In this document: piece by piece, positions 36,298 through 46,200 of the stretch
Layout: each line of letters begins with the position of its first letter
Position numbering within the stretch: the stretch's first letter is position 1
Source: Planctomycetia bacterium
GTDB taxonomy: Bacteria > Planctomycetota > Planctomycetia > Pirellulales > Thermoguttaceae
Reading direction: 5' to 3'
NCBI GenBank assembly: GCA_030539295.1
Contig: JAUNSJ010000001.1
Span: 64,001-128,000, forward strand
Length of the DNA: 64,000 nucleotides
Notes under the pieces: generated by a model
The model's database searches: none
What the model saw: only the letters and a program-made list of their open reading frames with translations
Told to the model about the DNA's origin: nothing
Program-made: the position numbers and the translations under genes

Positions 36298-37380
36298 TCA
36301 CGAATTGACAACCAGGTCAAAAAATTGACGAAAGAGCGAGAGGGAATCGTTCGGACCCGGCGCCGCTTCCGGATGGTATTGAACGGCAAACATGGGCAAC
36401 TCACGATGTCGAAACCCTTCCACCGTTCGGTCGTTCAAGTTGATGTGCGTCAGTTCAAGCGAATCCGGCAGCGACGATTCGAGCACTGCGTAATTATGAT
36501 TCTGACTCGTTATGGCAACCCGGTTATCCGCAAGAGCAAGGACCGGATGGTTACACCCGTGATGCCCGAATTTTAATTTTTCGCACGAGGCGCCGCAAGC
36601 CAGCGCGAGAATCTGGTGCCCCAGGCAAATACCCATAACCGGAATGCGACCAAGGAAGAAACGCGCGACGTCAACGGCGCCGATAACGCCTCTCGGGTCG
36701 CCAGGTCCGTTCGAGAGAAAGAGAGCATCAGGCTTCGTCTGCCAGACCGTCGCCGGGGGAGTCGAGGCCGGAACGACATCAACCTGGAAACCGGCAAGAG
36801 CCAATTGTCGAAGTATGTCATATTTAACGCCGAAATCGTAGACGACAACGCGACGCGCCCCGTCTTCGTTCCAGCGATACGCCTTGTCCGTAGAGACAGC
36901 AGACGCGGTATCCTTATGGTCAAGCCCCTCCCAACGCTGGGCCAGCAGAACGCCTTCTTCCGGCGTAAGCGGGCCGTTCGAGGCATGAAGCCACGCCTTT
37001 TGTACCCCTCGCTCTCGCAAATGGAGTACGAGTCGACGTGTATCCAGACCACTCAAAGCGGGCTTACCATAGTCGGTCATGTAGTCCTGCAAAGAAGATT
37101 CCGCGGCAAAGTTCGACGCCGGGTTCATATTGCGAAGAAGAATCCCGCTTAAAAAAACGCCCCGACTTTGGGCATCGTTGCGATTGCAACCGTAGTTACC
37201 AATTTCCGGGGCGGTGAAAACGACGAACTGACCGGCGTAGGAAGGATCCGTTATGATCTCCTGATATCCGGTCATTCCGGTATTAAAGACGACCTCACCA
37301 GACGCGTCGACCGGGGCAGCACAAGACTGCCCGAAGAAGACTTCACCGTCGGCGAGCGCGAGAAAATGTTGGTGATTCAT
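36298..37380 (-). CDS. carA: Carbamoyl-phosphate synthase small subunit
   Basis: 360 residues. The N-terminal CPSase domain has FFGQSCAAPVDASGEVVFNTGMTGYQE. The class I glutamine amidotransferase triad is Cys252 (GICLGHQ), His336 and Glu338 (QYHPEAAP). The ATG at 37380 follows AAAGGAA; an in-frame upstream extension overlaps glnN and is not supported. It hydrolyses glutamine and passes ammonia to CarB. The gene lies 14 bp after a glutamine synthetase gene, an unusual pairing. Confidence 0.98.
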   Translation of the reverse strand: MNHQHFLALADGEVFFGQSCAAPVDASGEVVFNTGMTGYQEIITDPSYAGQFVVFTAPEIGNYGCNRNDAQSRGVFLSGILLRNMNPASNFAAESSLQDYMTDYGKPALSGLDTRRLVLHLRERGVQKAWLHASNGPLTPEEGVLLAQRWEGLDHKDTASAVSTDKAYRWNEDGARRVVVYDFGVKYDILRQLALAGFQVDVVPASTPPATVWQTKPDALFLSNGPGDPRGVIGAVDVARFFLGRIPVMGICLGHQILALACGASCEKLKFGHHGCNHPVLALADNRVAITSQNHNYAVLESSLPDSLELTHINLNDRTVEGFRHRELPMFAVQYHPEAAPGPNDSLSLFRQFFDLVVNS

Positions 37381-37394
37381 GGTTCCTTTGTCTG

Positions 37395-39530
37395 CTAGTA
37401 AATAAAGAGCATTTCGCGATATTTCGCCAGAGGCCATCTTGCGTCATCCACGATATGCTCAAGAGCGTCCACGGTTTCTCGAAGGTCCGTCATGGCGGCA
37501 AGGATTTCCTCGTGAAGGCCACGAAGGGCCCGAGCCAAGACGTCACTTCGCGTTTGCAGTTCGGTCATACGTCGCCCGAGCAGTGCCGCCTTCTGACGCA
37601 GCACATCCTGCTCGCCGGCAAACTGACAGTCCATCGCAACCTGGCACGCAGAGGCCAGACGTCGATATTCGTCAATGACAACCGGCATGATTATGCTCTG
37701 GGCCATTTCCAAGGCAGTTTCACCTTCAATCCGGACCTTCCGGTGATATTCCTCCTGGAAAACTTCGAACCGGGAATCAATTTCCATATCGGAGAAGATA
37801 TCATACTTTCGGAACAGATCTTTACTCACCTGGGAATCAAAGGCACGAAGGGCTTCCATGGTCGTTTTAAGGTTCGGGAGACCGCGCCGGGCAGCTTCCG
37901 CGACCCACTCGTCGCTGTAGTTATTGCCGTTAAAGACGACCCGCTTGTGCCGACCAAAAGTCTCTTTAAGCAACTTTTGCAGGCCTTCATTGAAGAGGTT
38001 ATCGGAAAGCTGTTCCAATTGCTCCGAAAAGAAGTCGAGTGACTCGGCCACAATCGTATTCAGGACAATATTGGCACCGGCACAAGACTGACTCGAACCA
38101 CAAGCGCGAAACTCGAACTTGTTGCCCGTAAAGGCAAAAGGACTCGTCCGATTCCTGTCCGTAGCGTCGCGAGGAAGCGGCGGAAGCGAATCCACGCCGA
38201 CCCGCATGGCGTCTGGATGATGACTCTTCATGACGCCGCCTTTTTCAATTTGCGCCATGACTTCCATGAGCTGGTCGCCGAGAAAGACGGACATAATGGC
38301 CGGCGGGGCCTCATTTGCGCCCAGTCGATGCTCATTTCCGGCGCCGGCCGTAGACGAGCGAAGGATGTCGCTGTGCAGGTCAACCGCGCGGATAATGGCA
38401 CAAAGCACAGTTAAGAAGACGGCGTTTTCCTGCGGGTCGTGCCCCGGGTCGAGAAGATTCCGATACCCATAGGCCACGGACCAGTTGTTATGCTTACCAG
38501 AACCGTTCACGCCGTCAAAAGGCTTCTCGTGGAGCAGACAGACCAACCCATGGCGGTCGGCCACTTGACGCAAAACCTCCATCGTCAACATATTATGATC
38601 GACGGCCAAGTTCAGGTCTTCAAAGATGGGCGCGACTTCGAACTGGGCAGGCGCGACTTCGTTGTGCCGCGTTTTCGCCGGAATGCCAAGTTTCCACAGC
38701 TCATCCTCCACTTCGGTCATGAAGGCGAGCACTCGAGGCTTAATCGAACCAAAATAGTGGTCTTCCAACTGCTGATGCTTGGCCGGAGGGGAGCCGAACA
38801 CGGTGCGCCCTGTCTGAACCAGGTCAGGCCGATGGAGGTAGAAATTTTTGTCGATCAGGAAGTACTCCTGCTCAACGCCCAAGGTAACGCGTGTGTGCGA
38901 TTGGGGCGCTTTAAAACACCGCATAAGGCGTTCAACAGCTTTTGTAACTGCTTGTATCGAGCGGAGTAACGGCGTTTTTTTATCGAGAACCTCACCACGA
39001 TAGGAGCAGAATATGGTCGGTATGCAAAGCGTGGCGCCGTTGCGGTGACGCTTGATAAAGGCCGGACTGGTCGGGTCCCATGCCGTATAACCGCGTGCCT
39101 CAAAGGTGCACCGGAGCCCGCCCGAGGGAAAGCTGGACGCGTCCGGCTCACCCTGAATCAGGTTCTTCCCGGAAAAATTCATAACCGCCTCGCCCGCGTC
39201 AGTCAGGTCCAGAAACGAGTCATGCTTTTCGGCCGTGCCGCCGGTGAGCGGCTGGAACCAGTGTGTAAAGTGGGTCGCGCCGTGCGAGATTGCCCATTCT
39301 TTCATTGCATTGGCGACATCGTCGGCGATACTGGGGTCGAACGGAGCCTCGCCTCGGATGGTTGCGAGCAATTTTTTCGCCACGGTATTGGGAAGAAACC
39401 GACGTATGGCCGCTTCATTAAAGACGTTTTCACCGAAATGATTGGTGCTGGCCGGGGATTCCTCTCGCATGGGAACCACCGGATATGCGGCAACCGTATC
39501 GATCGCGTGAATTCGATTGCTACTACTCAT
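37395..39530 (-). CDS. glnN: Glutamine synthetase type III
   Basis: 711 residues, the size of GSIII enzymes (about 700-730) and far longer than GSI. Family features include TRVTLGVEQEYFLIDKNFY, the substrate segment DGVNGSGKHNNWS, and GAGNEHRLGANEAPPAI. The C-terminal helical region is also family-specific. The ATG at 39530 follows CAGGAG; the open frame upstream is intergenic. It makes glutamine from glutamate, ammonia and ATP. As first gene of glnN-carA-carB it supplies the substrate of the next enzyme. Confidence 0.96.
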   Translation of the reverse strand: MSSSNRIHAIDTVAAYPVVPMREESPASTNHFGENVFNEAAIRRFLPNTVAKKLLATIRGEAPFDPSIADDVANAMKEWAISHGATHFTHWFQPLTGGTAEKHDSFLDLTDAGEAVMNFSGKNLIQGEPDASSFPSGGLRCTFEARGYTAWDPTSPAFIKRHRNGATLCIPTIFCSYRGEVLDKKTPLLRSIQAVTKAVERLMRCFKAPQSHTRVTLGVEQEYFLIDKNFYLHRPDLVQTGRTVFGSPPAKHQQLEDHYFGSIKPRVLAFMTEVEDELWKLGIPAKTRHNEVAPAQFEVAPIFEDLNLAVDHNMLTMEVLRQVADRHGLVCLLHEKPFDGVNGSGKHNNWSVAYGYRNLLDPGHDPQENAVFLTVLCAIIRAVDLHSDILRSSTAGAGNEHRLGANEAPPAIMSVFLGDQLMEVMAQIEKGGVMKSHHPDAMRVGVDSLPPLPRDATDRNRTSPFAFTGNKFEFRACGSSQSCAGANIVLNTIVAESLDFFSEQLEQLSDNLFNEGLQKLLKETFGRHKRVVFNGNNYSDEWVAEAARRGLPNLKTTMEALRAFDSQVSKDLFRKYDIFSDMEIDSRFEVFQEEYHRKVRIEGETALEMAQSIIMPVVIDEYRRLASACQVAMDCQFAGEQDVLRQKAALLGRRMTELQTRSDVLARALRGLHEEILAAMTDLRETVDALEHIVDDARWPLAKYREMLFIY

Positions 39531-39573
39531 TCTTCTACTCCTGGTAAGGGTTAAAGGTTGAACTCCGCTCGTT

Positions 39574-39582
39574 AGAATAGCA
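39574..39582 (-). promoter_or_regulatory. Extended -10 promoter candidate for glnN-carAB
   Basis: On the minus strand TGC-TATTCT, with no good -35, about 40 bp upstream of the glnN start. A near-palindrome GCCAAAA...TTTTGCC lies just upstream at about 39591-39610. Confidence 0.45.
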
Positions 39583-39670
39583 AAAACCATGCCAAAACAT
39601 ATATTTTGCCTCCACGCCCCCAAAAACCGAACTGGATCCGTTCCGTTCCCGCCTTTCATTCGAAAGGAAT

Positions 39671-39718
39671 ATTACAAAATTGTAATACCACCGACGCCCT
39701 TCGGCCTAAAATTGTAAT
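39671..39718. promoter_or_regulatory. ATTACAA/TTGTAAT operator-like repeats upstream of glnN
   Basis: ATTACAA-AA-TTGTAAT is a palindrome at 39671-39686, and TTGTAAT recurs at 39712-39718. They lie about 95-140 bp upstream of the candidate glnN -10, a distance suited to an activator. A nitrogen-responsive regulator is a natural guess but is not demonstrated. Confidence 0.4.
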
Positions 39719-39841
39719 GGTGAGCAAACCATCCAACCTGTAATACATGAGTATAACACAGAAATAAAAGTCGCACAGGCGACCATTTTTGCCTATTCTT
39801 GAAAAAATGGCGATTTTGATAGCGACAGGAATCTTTTTTTT

Positions 39842-39850
39842 TGCTATAGT
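39842..39850 (+). promoter_or_regulatory. Extended -10 promoter candidate for the FlhB-like gene
   Basis: TGC-TATAGT at 39842-39850, 74 bp before the ATG. The upstream hexamer GCGACA (39822-39827) is a weak -35. An 8-bp hairpin CCATTTTT/AAAAATGG (39783-39790 and 39803-39810) lies just upstream. Confidence 0.5.
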
Positions 39851-39923
39851 ATCAACAATGGTATCAAGAGAAGTAACTGGTGTGTGCTACTCCCTCTAAC
39901 CCACAACAAGAAGCGCAAGGACC

Positions 39924-40682
39924 ATGTTCAATCAGGACAAGACAGAAGCCGCTACCCCGCGACGGCGTCAACAGGCACAAGAGAAAGGTCAGTTTGCCAA
40001 GAGTCAGGATCTGGCAGCCTGTCTTCCTCTTCTGGCAGGAGTCCTCTTTTTTCTTGTCATGGGGGACGCATTCGTCCGCGACTTGACCACCTTGGTTGAG
40101 GAAAATCTCACGCGTGCCTTCTGGCTAACGGCCGATTTTGACTTAATTCTTCCCTATCTTACCCAACTTACCATACACATACTCGGATTACTTCTCGGCC
40201 TCTTGGTGGTACTCCTGCTGGCAGGACTGGGGGGCACGTTCCTACAGTCGGGCTGGAATTTTCACTTTGAAAAGGCCCTGCCCCATTTTGAGCGACTGGA
40301 CCCAGCGGCCGGGCTGGCACGCATCTTTTCGCTCGAGGGAGTCGTTCGGGGAGCAACGGTCGTGCTGAAACTCGGCGTTTGCGGCGGGATTGCCTGGCTT
40401 TTGCTCCGTTCGGAGTTGTCGGCGGTCGCACGCGCGGGCGAATTGTCCTGCGGGCAACTGGCTCTCTGGCTGGGCCACCTACTTATAAAGTCTGCCATGG
40501 CAATAGTTTCTGGTCTTATTGTACTATCCGCTTTTGACTATCTTTGGCAGCGATATAAGTGGGAGCGTGACCTCCGCATGACCGTACAGGAGGTACGTGA
40601 AGAAATGAAGGAAACCTTGGGCGACCCACAGGTCATCAAGCGACGGCGTCAGAGGCAGTACGAGATCTCTTCCCGCAGGTAA
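39924..40682 (+). CDS. FlhB/YscU-family export protein lacking the cytoplasmic autocleavage domain
   Basis: 252 residues. It has a typical FlhB N-terminus (DKTEAATPRRRQQAQEKGQ), four hydrophobic segments, the conserved loop AAGLARIFSLEG, and the linker EVREEMKETLGDPQVIKRRRQRQ. It stops (TAA) about 17 residues before where FlhB has its NPTH autocleavage site, so the whole FlhB-C domain is missing. No NPTH-like sequence is found in any frame downstream. No other flagellar or type III secretion gene is in the window. It may be a relic, a split FlhB with its C-domain elsewhere, or a repurposed membrane protein. An AAGGA site precedes the ATG. Confidence 0.85.
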   Translation: MFNQDKTEAATPRRRQQAQEKGQFAKSQDLAACLPLLAGVLFFLVMGDAFVRDLTTLVEENLTRAFWLTADFDLILPYLTQLTIHILGLLLGLLVVLLLAGLGGTFLQSGWNFHFEKALPHFERLDPAAGLARIFSLEGVVRGATVVLKLGVCGGIAWLLLRSELSAVARAGELSCGQLALWLGHLLIKSAMAIVSGLIVLSAFDYLWQRYKWERDLRMTVQEVREEMKETLGDPQVIKRRRQRQYEISSRR

Positions 40683-40749
40683 ACTTCTGTCTTCGGCCAA
40701 AAAAATTCAAATATCCCGGGGCGAGGCACTACCAAAGTTCGCCTGATTT

Positions 40750-40757
40750 GTTATAAT
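40750..40757 (+). promoter_or_regulatory. Extended -10 promoter for the acyl-CoA synthetase gene
   Basis: TGT-TATAAT with TATAAT at 40752-40757. No clear -35. The start would be near 40764, giving a leader of about 180 nt. Confidence 0.6.
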
Positions 40758-40788
40758 TACAGGAATAGTCAGGAGATTTAAGCGTCTT

Positions 40789-40956
40789 ATGAGTGTCTGT
40801 TCTGCGGCCTACGCACCAGCGAAGCCGGACAAACCGTTCACGCGTGATGACTGTTACGTTTTTTCGGTGTCGGATAGCTACACTTTTAAGTCGTTATTAC
40901 CGTTCACTTGGTCACCCCAATTATTTCCGAAAGGATTATGCCGTGTCAGTATCTGA
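40789..40956 (+). other. Possible leader ORF overlapping the acyl-CoA synthetase start
   Basis: A 55-codon frame (ATG at 40789, stop TGA 40954-40956) overlaps the GTG start of the next gene. CAGGAG lies 13 bp upstream of its ATG. The peptide shows no recognisable domain. It could couple translation or be chance. Confidence 0.2.
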
Positions 40957-43078
40957 AAGATTAGCGAAAATTAACAGTATCTTTTATCCCAAATCCATTG
41001 CCGTCGTTGGTGCCTCCGCACGAGCCGGAAGTGTTGGCAACGACGTTCTTAAGAACCTGGTCAAGGATTTTACCGGAACGATTTATCCGGTCAACCCTAA
41101 AGGCGGTGAAATACTGGGTTTGGAGTCGTTCACCTCGCTAACCGCCATTCCGGGAAGCGTCGATTTGGTCGTCGTGGTCGTTCCCGCGAAGGCCGTCCCT
41201 GGCGTTATTGACCAGTGCCGTGAGAAGCAGGTCCAAGGCATCATTATCATCTCGGCCGGCTTCAAAGAGACGGGTCGCGAGGGACTCGAGCGGGAACGGG
41301 AACTGACCAAAGCCGTGCAGGAAGCAGGCATTCCGTTAATTGGTCCGAACTGTCTGGGCATCATCAATCCGGAAGCCGGCGTTCGCATGAATGCCAGTTT
41401 TGCCTCGAAAATTTGCGACGAAGGGTCCTTGGCCTTCATCTCACAGTCGGGTGCCCTTTGCACCTCCGTTCTGGACTACGCCGAGGCGCGTCGCATGGGC
41501 TTCAGCAAGTTCGTCAGCTTTGGTAACAAGGCCGACGTCAAGGAAGTCGATCTGCTGGAATACCTGGCGGACGACCCGAAGACGAAAGTCATTGCCATGT
41601 ATCTGGAAGACATTAGCGACGGCAAGCGGTTCCAGGAAATCGCCTCGAAGATCTTCTGGGAAAAGGGAAAAACAATTCTCTGCCTGAAGTCTGGGCGGTC
41701 GGCCGAAGGCGCGAAAGCGGTCAGCAGTCACACCGGTTCTCTGGCCGGAAGTGACCGGGTCTACGACGCGCTGCTAACGCAGTCGGGAGTTCAACGGGTG
41801 AATTCCGTGGCGGAACTGTTCGACGTTGCCTCGCTGTACACGACGCAGCCGCTCCCGAAAGGTCGACGTCTGGCCATTATTACAAACGCAGGCGGCCCTG
41901 GCATTATGGCTACGGACGCGGCGGTCAAGGCCGGCTTGAAGCTCGCGGAAATTAGTGAAGCCACAAAAAATGACCTGCGCGACAAGATGCCGGAAGCCGC
42001 CTCGTTACGCAATCCGATCGACGTGCTCGGCGATGCGAAAAACGATCGATATGAAGCGGCCGTGGCCTCCATTATGGCCGATCCGAACGTCGATATGGGA
42101 ATGGTTATCCTGACGCCCCAGTCCATGACCGACGTTGACAAGATTGGTGAAGTAATTCCAAACGTTGTCAAAAATTGTGGTAAGCCGGTCATTTGCTCCT
42201 TTATGGGTGCGGCCGACGTACAAAAGGGTGTCGACAATCTGCTCGCCGGAGGCGTTCCGAACTATTCGTTCCCGGAAGCCGGTATTTACGCGCTCGGCGA
42301 AGCCGTTAAACTGGCGGAATACCAGCAGCTGGGCGGTCGGGAATATGCCTCGTTAACAGATTGTGACGTCGAAAAGGCCAAGCAGGTCATCAACGATTTC
42401 CTCGGCTCCGATAAAGAAAAATATCTCACCCAGGCCGACTGCCGCGCTCTGTTCGCTTGCTATAAACTGCCGCTGCTGGCCAGTGGAATTGCCAAGAGTG
42501 CCGATGAAGCTGCTGATATCGTGGCAAAAATCGGAACCAAAGTCGTCATGAAAGTCATGTCCGCCGATGTCGTTCACAAGTTCGACGCCGGGGGCGTTCT
42601 CCTTAATATAGAAGGTGCGGACGGTGCTCGGGCAGGCTATGCCAAGATCTATGAAAACGTGGCCAAGAGTGTGCCCGGCGCTAAAATCGACGGTATTCTG
42701 ATTGAGCAGATGGCCGAAAAGGGCGTTGAAGTCATTCTCGGCTGTAATCGTGACGCAAGCTTCGGTCCGCTCATGATGTTCGGACTGGGCGGAACTCTCG
42801 TTGAACTGCTTAAGGACGTCTCCTTCCGGTTGGCGCCCATGTGGCGATCGAGTGCGGAAAAGATGATCCGTGAAATCAAGGCCTTTAAGGTTCTTGACGG
42901 TTACCGGGGTGCTCCGAAATGCGACTTGGCCGCCGTTGAAGACACGCTACTCCGCTTCTCCACGATGATGATTAACCATCCGGAAATTGCCGAATGCGAT
43001 ATAAACCCGCTTATCGTGCACGCCGAAGGTAAGGGCTGCTCCGTGGCCGACAGCCGCGTTATGCTCCGCCGCAAATAA
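40943..43078 (+). CDS. ADP-forming acetate/acyl-CoA synthetase, fused alpha-beta subunits
   Basis: 711 residues. An N-terminal CoA-binding Rossmann domain (KSIAVVGASARAGSVG) and a succinyl-CoA-ligase-like domain with the phosphorylated His at about 263 (SSHTGSLAGSD) are joined to a C-terminal ATP-grasp domain (KVVMKVMSADVVHKFDAGGV, about 530-700). This family converts acyl-CoA, ADP and phosphate to acid, CoA and ATP, saving energy in fermentation, or runs in reverse. The start is GTG 40943, seven bases after AAAGGA and matching the family N-terminus. The upstream in-frame extension is not supported. Confidence 0.94.
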   Translation: MSVSERLAKINSIFYPKSIAVVGASARAGSVGNDVLKNLVKDFTGTIYPVNPKGGEILGLESFTSLTAIPGSVDLVVVVVPAKAVPGVIDQCREKQVQGIIIISAGFKETGREGLERERELTKAVQEAGIPLIGPNCLGIINPEAGVRMNASFASKICDEGSLAFISQSGALCTSVLDYAEARRMGFSKFVSFGNKADVKEVDLLEYLADDPKTKVIAMYLEDISDGKRFQEIASKIFWEKGKTILCLKSGRSAEGAKAVSSHTGSLAGSDRVYDALLTQSGVQRVNSVAELFDVASLYTTQPLPKGRRLAIITNAGGPGIMATDAAVKAGLKLAEISEATKNDLRDKMPEAASLRNPIDVLGDAKNDRYEAAVASIMADPNVDMGMVILTPQSMTDVDKIGEVIPNVVKNCGKPVICSFMGAADVQKGVDNLLAGGVPNYSFPEAGIYALGEAVKLAEYQQLGGREYASLTDCDVEKAKQVINDFLGSDKEKYLTQADCRALFACYKLPLLASGIAKSADEAADIVAKIGTKVVMKVMSADVVHKFDAGGVLLNIEGADGARAGYAKIYENVAKSVPGAKIDGILIEQMAEKGVEVILGCNRDASFGPLMMFGLGGTLVELLKDVSFRLAPMWRSSAEKMIREIKAFKVLDGYRGAPKCDLAAVEDTLLRFSTMMINHPEIAECDINPLIVHAEGKGCSVADSRVMLRRK

Positions 43079-43116
43079 TCGGTTGTGATATTTTTGTCCA
43101 CGCGACGAAATTGGCG

Positions 43117-43152
43117 AAAAGGTCTGTTTTCTCTCTGAAGGCAGACCTTTTT
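43117..43152 (+). terminator. Intrinsic terminator of the acyl-CoA synthetase gene
   Basis: AAAAGGTCTG (43117-43126) pairs with CAGACCTTTT (43142-43151) over a 15-nt loop and ends in a T-run. Confidence 0.88.
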
Positions 43153-43155
43153 CTG

Positions 43156-43184
43156 TTTACAATTGGCTTCAGTCCGCGTATAAT
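43156..43184 (+). promoter_or_regulatory. Sigma-70 promoter of the TPR protein gene
   Basis: TTTACA (43156-43161), 17 bp, TATAAT (43179-43184). It abuts the preceding terminator. The leader is about 90 nt. Confidence 0.8.
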
Positions 43185-43280
43185 ATAGTATGATACAAAG
43201 GACAGCAGACTCGAGACCTTACGCCGTGCCGAAGGGAATCGGGCAGAAAATTCCATGGCTCTTACCGGACAGGATTCCCT

Positions 43281-46200
43281 ATGAAACGCAGCGGACACGT
43301 TTTGTTTAAGGTCTTACTGGGGGCATTTATTGCTCTCATTTCATTCTCCCTGACAGGCTTTGGACAGGATGCCCCGGAAGATACGCAGGAGGTCGCCGCG
43401 CGATTTCTTGACCTGCTGCTAAAAGACCCAAAGCCAGGTACCGCCCTCAATCGAACCGCAAGTTTCTATCGCAACACGAACCGATTTTCTGAGCTGGAAG
43501 CCTTGTGCGAACAAAAGAGAAAGGACTCGCCAAACGATGTGCGGTCGTGGCTCCTCTCTGGTCTGATTGCCTATACAAGCGGCCATACCGACGAAGCGAT
43601 TGACTTTTTGAAAAAATCTCTTGACTTCCCGAAAAGCAATACAGAATCCTCCTTGCTGCTAGCTCAGCTCCTGCATGCAAAAGGTGAAACGAACGAGGCC
43701 TGCGATATATTGGCCTCTCTTCTGAAGCAGACACAAACTTCTGCCGAACGACTGCTCCTGCTGCAAACACTCGGTCAATACTACGAGCGATTAGGACGCC
43801 GTAACGAGGCGGAAAAAATATGGACTGAAATTGAACAGACCTGGCCGGATAACCTGGAAGTACGCGCGCAACTGGCGGAACTCCTCCATGAAGAAGGTCA
43901 GTATGAACAGGCACTCCGACACTACGAATATCTGGCGCAAAAGTCAGGCGACGCTTACGCACGATTTCAATGGCAGATGGCCGCGGCCAGGGATAAATTT
44001 CTCATCGGTCGAAAATCAGAGGCTCTGGCTGAACTGTCCGACACGCTCGACTCACTCGCACCCGATAGCTGGCTCGTCGGCGAAGTTTGCAAAAATGTGG
44101 ATGACTTGTTTCGTCTGCACCCCGATACCATTTCACAACTTCAGTGGTATCGGGAAGCCATTGAACAGCACAAGGGAGGCTTGACTCTGCAATGTCATTT
44201 CTGCAAACTTTTGCAACAGTCAGGAAAACTTGATGAATCACGGACACTGCTTGACAAGATTACTGCAGAATTTCCCGAGGCGAATGAGCCGCGTTATCTG
44301 CGTATTTCCATCGCACTGCTTGAAAACAATTATGCCTTGGCAACTGAACAATATGAAATGCTCGCTGAAAAGAATGCCGACGATCCCGACTTGATTATTC
44401 AATGGGGATATACCGTATTTAATAACAGGTCACTTCCGGAAGAATCACGACGGGACGAAGTGAAAACCATTTGGTCACGACTCGCGACGGGGCACGAGTC
44501 CGACCCGGCCCGTCTCTGTATGCTGGCTGACCTGTTCGCAAAAACAGAATTCGTGGAGGACGCCGAACGTCTGTATCGTCGCTGCATTGAACTTGAACCG
44601 GATAATCCCGCAAATTACGAAAATCTTGCTCATTTCTACGATCAAGTTCATCGTCCGACGGACGCGGTCGCGATGGTCAACGCCATGACGCAAGACGAGC
44701 GTGCCACAAAGGAAAATCTGATCCGTGGCAGCGATACTCTTCTCGCTCTTGGATATACGAAAGAAGCGGAAGAATTCTTGCACCAGGCAAAAGCAATTGC
44801 CCCGGATGATTTCGATGTTGCACGCCGTCTGACTCTGGTTTACCTGAATCAAAAGGACTATTCGGCCGCAGAGGATTCGTGTGCCGAACTGAATCGACTC
44901 GCAGAGAATGAGGCCGGGAAACAGATCGCCGGCGAGCTGCTTCTTCGCCTCTACCGGGAAACCCACACGGGTCAGGAGAAATTAACCGCACTGGAAAAGC
45001 AACTGAACGACGACACTGCGGCAATATGGGACGTGTGGCTTCTTTTGCGTCTGGCCCGGGAACTCGGGTCCCAAGAAATACAAATTCGTGCAATGGAGAA
45101 ACTCATTGCAAGCTCACCGAATTCCATATTCTTCCTGACCGAAGCGGCACAAACGTGCGCCGCTGTCGGGGAGCAGGAAAAAGCAATTGAATTCTATGAA
45201 AAACTTGCAATACTCGATTCCGTTCACAGACTGGACCATTGGCGTACTCTGGCCAACTTACAGTGCCGTTCGGGCAACTTGTCAGCGGCCCTGGCTACGG
45301 CCGAAAAAATGACCGCTTCAGCACCAAGCGATTTGAGTACCGCCCGACTCCTTGCGGATCTGCTCAAGCAGTCGGGCCGCATCGACGATTGTATCGACGT
45401 ATTGCGAGCTGCTGTTTATGAACATCCGGAGGATGATGCCGTGGCCCTGGCCTATGCAACAGCACTCGTTGATTCCGGCCAAGGAGACCAGGCGGACAAC
45501 TTTCTGCGGGAACGACTTAATGGCCCGGCCGCCCAAATCATGCGTGAAATCATGGTACTTCACGCTTATTTTAAAAATCCCGACATGCCTGCAAAACGGA
45601 TTCAACACGCGGTTGATTTTCTCAAGTCCGCGCAGCTGGACCCAGAGTCTTCACTTCTACTTGCGAAGACTCTGTGCCAAATGAATCGTATTTCGGAAGC
45701 GAAAGAAATTTTCACAAAATTAACATTACAACCAATACAAGGGCTTACTTCATACCAAATACTTAACCAACTCAAGTCCTCCGGCTCCGAATGTCGGCCA
45801 TTGGCGATCGACTATGCAAAGAAAATCATTCGCTCACTTCCCCGGTTGGATCAGGCCAATGGTTCCAGCGACGCCCGTGTCATGGAGAATGCCATTGAAT
45901 TTCTTCAGGAGCAGAATGAGCTTTCTGAAGCAGCGAAGGAACTTGAAGACATTTTGAAATTCGGCAAACCTTCAATAACAATACTGCAAAGTCTTGTCGC
46001 TTCCTGCCTGTCGTCCAATCAGAAGGAAAAGGCCCAGGAACTGCTCCATACTTACATGCCAAAAATCGACGTTCAACCCGAACAGATCTTAATTCCCGCC
46101 ACTTTGTATTTGGATGCAGAACTCATGGAAGAGGCATCTGATTTTCTAAAAAATGCAATGAAAGAGCAACCGGAATTTGTTTTCGCATGCGACTACTGGA

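Noticed and set aside
39591-39610. Second operator upstream of glnN (GCCAAAA...TTTTGCC)
   Set aside because: The arms are mismatched and the sequence is simple A/T; not enough to call a site on its own.
40680-40745. Frameshift that would restore the FlhB C-terminal domain
   Set aside because: Neither of the other frames after the stop encodes an NPTH-like sequence.
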